From the NCBI GenBank assembly GCA_003661775.1, contig QMWT01000050.1, forward strand, positions 1-7,299: 7,299 nt of DNA, written 5' to 3'. Source of the stretch: Thermoprotei archaeon (lineage in GTDB: Archaea; Thermoproteota; Thermoprotei_A; Sulfolobales; Ignisphaeraceae). The position numbers were made by a program, and so were the translations under genes. The notes beneath the pieces are model-generated. The model did not search any database and had not been told where the DNA came from. It saw nothing but the letters and a program-made list of their open reading frames with translations. Positions 5,933-7,299 of the stretch are shown here, one piece after another (the first letter of the stretch is position 1; the number at the start of each line of letters is the position of its first letter).

Positions 5933-5944
5933 TTAGGAGGATAC
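5933..5944. repeat. Intergenic 12-mer TTAGGAGGATAC, copy 1
   Basis: This 12-mer lies just upstream of the peptidase gene, between its TATA box and its start codon. An identical copy occurs upstream of radA at 7013-7024, in the same orientation relative to the gene it precedes. Confidence 0.5.
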
Positions 5945-5953
5945 GGAGCGATC

Positions 5954-5962
5954 TAATTAAAA
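5954..5962 (-). promoter_or_regulatory. TATA box, probable promoter of the peptidase-HIT unit
   Basis: The minus strand reads TTTTAATTA. A start about 26 bases on, near 5932, gives a 19-nt leader to GTG 5913 with GGAG inside it. AATAAATC just upstream is an alternative element. The region also receives the end of radA, whose stop is at 6025, so some read-through from radA is possible. Confidence 0.45.
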
Positions 5963-6024
5963 GATTTATTTCTTGATCTAGAGTAGAGGACTTAGAGAGA
6001 TCGAAGTTGCTATCCTTGCTCTCC

Positions 6025-6981
6025 TTACTCAGGGTCTCTTATCCCTTCATCCGTTATCGCAAACACAGTTTCGCTCTCAGGGAGGTGTGGAGCATCGACT
6101 ATTCTAGCTATCCTCCTACTTCCACGGCTTTTCTTGAGGTAGACCCTAACACCAGGTGTGTGGTAGAGTACGTGTCCTCCTACAGCCATAGTGGGGTCTC
6201 CGTAGAATACATCTGGGCGAGCCATCACCTGATTCGTTATCACAACAGCTACGTTGAACAATTCTGCCAGCGATGCTAATTGATGTAGATGCTTGTTGAG
6301 TTTCTGTTGCCTTGCTGCTAGGTTCTCTCTACCGGGGTACTCTGCTCTGAAGTGTCCAGTAACCGAATCAACTATCACAAGCCCTATGTTCTCTTTCGCG
6401 ATTATGTTGTGCAGCTCCTCCACTATCGCCATCTGGTGGTCGCTGCTCACAGCCCTTACATACAGTATATCCTCCATAACCTTGTCAGGATCCAGCCCAA
6501 GCGCTCTGGCCATAGCCTCTATCCTCTCCCACCTGAAAGTTCCTTCGGTATCTATGTACACAGCCTTCTTACCCAGCCCACCTTTCTCTGGAGGCAGCTG
6601 AACATTTACGGATAGCTGATGGCATATCTGGGTCTTGCCGCTGCCGAACTCACCAAAGAACTCAGTCATATTCTTGACCTCCACACCTCCGCCCAAGAGA
6701 TTGTCGAGGTTGCGACTTCCTGTAGTTATCTTCGGCAGCGATACGCGCTCCTTCTTGAGCTCCAGTGCCGTCTTGAACCCTAGGTTGAGAGCGTTCCGTG
6801 CAGTATTTATCATCCGCTGCACCGTAGTTATAGGCATGCCGAGGATCTGGCTCAATTCACTCGCATTTGCTATAGCCAGCGCTTCGACAGTCGTTACCCC
6901 AGCATCGCGCAGCTTCTTAACAATAGTACTGGAGAAACCCAGCTCTTCTAACGAACTGGGTCTCTTACGCTGCTCAGACAT
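6025..6981 (-). CDS. radA: DNA repair and recombination protein RadA
   Basis: The archaeal RecA/Rad51 recombinase, which forms filaments on single-stranded DNA and performs ATP-dependent strand exchange in homologous recombination. At 318 residues it is complete. The N-terminal helix-hairpin-helix domain (about 10-60) opens SSLEELGFSSTIVKKLRDAG; the polymerisation motif FKTA is at 69-72; Walker A GEFGSGKTQ at 110-118; catalytic Glu146 in DTEGTFR; Walker B LVIVDSVT at 201-208; loop 1 starts FRAEYPGREN; loop 2 starts NQVMARPD and continues to GGHVLYH. No intein interrupts it. I chose ATG 6981 (MSEQRKRP) with GAGG about ten bases upstream; an in-frame GTG at 6990 lacks a usable ribosome site because AGGA is directly against it. 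It is divergent from the threonyl-tRNA synthetase-type gene, and the peptidase gene lies downstream on the same strand. Confidence 0.97.
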   Translation of the reverse strand: MSEQRKRPSSLEELGFSSTIVKKLRDAGVTTVEALAIANASELSQILGMPITTVQRMINTARNALNLGFKTALELKKERVSLPKITTGSRNLDNLLGGGVEVKNMTEFFGEFGSGKTQICHQLSVNVQLPPEKGGLGKKAVYIDTEGTFRWERIEAMARALGLDPDKVMEDILYVRAVSSDHQMAIVEELHNIIAKENIGLVIVDSVTGHFRAEYPGRENLAARQQKLNKHLHQLASLAELFNVAVVITNQVMARPDVFYGDPTMAVGGHVLYHTPGVRVYLKKSRGSRRIARIVDAPHLPESETVFAITDEGIRDPE

Positions 6982-7012
6982 GGTTACCACGTCCTCTGTT
7001 TAGGGCTTTAGC

Positions 7013-7024
7013 TTAGGAGGATAC
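7013..7024. repeat. Intergenic 12-mer TTAGGAGGATAC, copy 2
   Basis: Second copy of the 12-mer found at 5933-5944. Here it is also the left half of a hyphenated palindrome and overlaps a TATA-like element (minus strand GGATAAGTAT at 7030-7021) that would put the radA transcript start near 6999. Confidence 0.5.
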
Positions 7025-7036
7025 TTATCCCCTCCT
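7015..7036. promoter_or_regulatory. Hyphenated palindrome over the radA promoter
   Basis: AGGAGGATA (7015-7023) and TATCC (7026-7030) followed by CC and TCCT are inverted copies around a CT centre; the core GGATA-CT-TATCC is exact. It coincides with the best TATA-like element for radA, so a protein bound here would probably block radA transcription. Inferred from symmetry and place only. Confidence 0.4.
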
Positions 7037-7044
7037 GCGCTTAC

Positions 7045-7057
7045 CCGAAAGTTTCGG
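7045..7057. promoter_or_regulatory. Perfect 13-bp palindrome, candidate operator
   Basis: CCGAAAGTTTCGG has six-base arms, CCGAAA and TTTCGG, around one central base. It lies between the probable radA TATA element (7021-7030) and the strong TATA box of the divergent gene (7069-7078), about 12 bases upstream of the latter, where archaeal activators or repressors commonly bind. No regulator is encoded next to it. Confidence 0.45.
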
Positions 7058-7068
7058 AGAGCTTCTGG

Positions 7069-7078
7069 GATTATAAGC
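7069..7078 (+). promoter_or_regulatory. TATA box of the threonyl-tRNA synthetase-type gene
   Basis: GATTATAAGC is a strong archaeal TATA element. A start about 26 bases on falls near 7100, leaving a leader of about 28 nt with AGGTG at 7116-7120 and the TTG start at 7128. Confidence 0.6.
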
Positions 7079-7127
7079 AGTACGCCCGCTATTGAAACGC
7101 GAGGCGGTTATTGCTAGGTGTCACGAG

Positions 7128-7299
7128 TTGCGGATGCTCCTAGTACACGCGAAGAAATTCAGCTTTAGACCTACGCAAAAAGCTCTGAAGAACGCTGAAG
7201 AGCTTGAAGCAGTTTCGGAGAGGTCTTTTGATAACGTCCTCGCAGTATTCACAACTGTGGAAGAAGCAGATGTTGAGAATATGAAAGAAGTTGTTGAGC
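7128..7299 (+). CDS. Archaeal-type threonyl-tRNA synthetase editing domain, 5' part
   Basis: The first 57 codons of a gene cut by the right edge. The protein opens MRMLLVHAKKFSFRPTQKA and continues LKNAEE...FDNVLAVFTTVEEAD, the pattern of the N-terminal editing domain of archaeal ThrRS, a D-aminoacyl-tRNA-deacylase-like fold that removes serine wrongly attached to tRNA-Thr. In many crenarchaea this domain belongs to a separate editing protein that acts in trans with a catalytic ThrRS encoded elsewhere; in other archaea it is the first domain of one large enzyme. The window ends too early to tell which. TTG 7128 is chosen because AGGTG is seven bases upstream and M-R-M-L-L is the usual opening of the family; ATG 7134 is a shorter alternative. 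Promoter and candidate operator lie upstream in the region shared with radA. Confidence 0.82.
   Translation, partial: MRMLLVHAKKFSFRPTQKALKNAEELEAVSERSFDNVLAVFTTVEEADVENMKEVVE

Noticed and set aside
6007..7003. Several plus-strand open frames across radA
   Set aside because: They are mirror frames of radA, whose Walker A, Walker B and loop motifs are all intact.
7050..7222. Direct repeat AGTTTCGGAGAG at 7050-7061 and 7211-7222
   Set aside because: One copy is inside codons of the synthetase editing domain; a single 12-mer repeat of this kind is expected by chance.
1..7299. Mobile elements, CRISPR arrays, inteins or transfer boundaries
   Set aside because: No terminal inverted repeats, transposase, regularly spaced repeats or abrupt composition change were seen, and radA is uninterrupted.

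Overview
The window looks like a chromosomal segment of a hyperthermophilic crenarchaeon (Thermoprotei, perhaps Desulfurococcales-like). The reasons are an archaeal RadA recombinase, an archaeal-type threonyl-tRNA synthetase editing domain, a geranylgeranyl-reductase-family flavoprotein (archaeal lipids), an archaeal preflagellin/prepilin peptidase, TATA-box promoters, short leaders, frequent GTG/TTG starts and Shine-Dalgarno sites of the GAGGTGAT type. The species cannot be named from the sequence alone. I see no mobile element, CRISPR array, tRNA or rRNA gene. The window carries ten genes, two of them cut by its edges.

Left part (1-2585): the 5' part of a family 2 glycosyltransferase runs leftward off the edge. 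Divergent from it is an AlkA/OGG-like HhH-GPD DNA glycosylase, followed on the same strand by the geranylgeranyl-reductase-like FAD enzyme. The glycosyltransferase promoter appears to lie inside the first codons of the longest glycosylase reading frame.

Middle (2569-4455): a small charged hypothetical gene on the minus strand is convergent with the reductase, and their 3' ends overlap by 17 nt. It is divergent from a tightly coupled two-gene unit: an unknown small alpha/beta protein whose stop codon overlaps the start of a protein that I read as SecB-like in fold. Convergent with that unit is a two-helix membrane protein with a coiled-coil tail and two cysteines in its outer loop. The 180-nt gap after it (4456-4635) holds a TATA box and structured sequence that may encode a small RNA, possibly C/D-box-like but imperfect.

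Right part (4636-7299): three minus-strand genes lie in the order radA, A24-type preflagellin/prepilin peptidase, HIT-family nucleotide hydrolase/transferase. The last two are 24 nt apart and probably co-transcribed. radA is divergent from the start of a threonyl-tRNA synthetase editing-domain gene. Their shared intergenic region is rich in symmetry: a perfect CCGAAAGTTTCGG palindrome, a second AGGAGGATA/TATCC palindrome, and a 12-mer (TTAGGAGGATAC) that is repeated upstream of the peptidase gene.

No single pathway unites the genes. DNA repair (glycosylase, RadA), surface and lipid functions (glycosyltransferase, reductase, peptidase) and housekeeping are interleaved, as is usual in compact archaeal genomes. 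The least explained parts are the SecB-like two-gene unit, the candidate RNA locus, and the shared intergenic motifs around radA.
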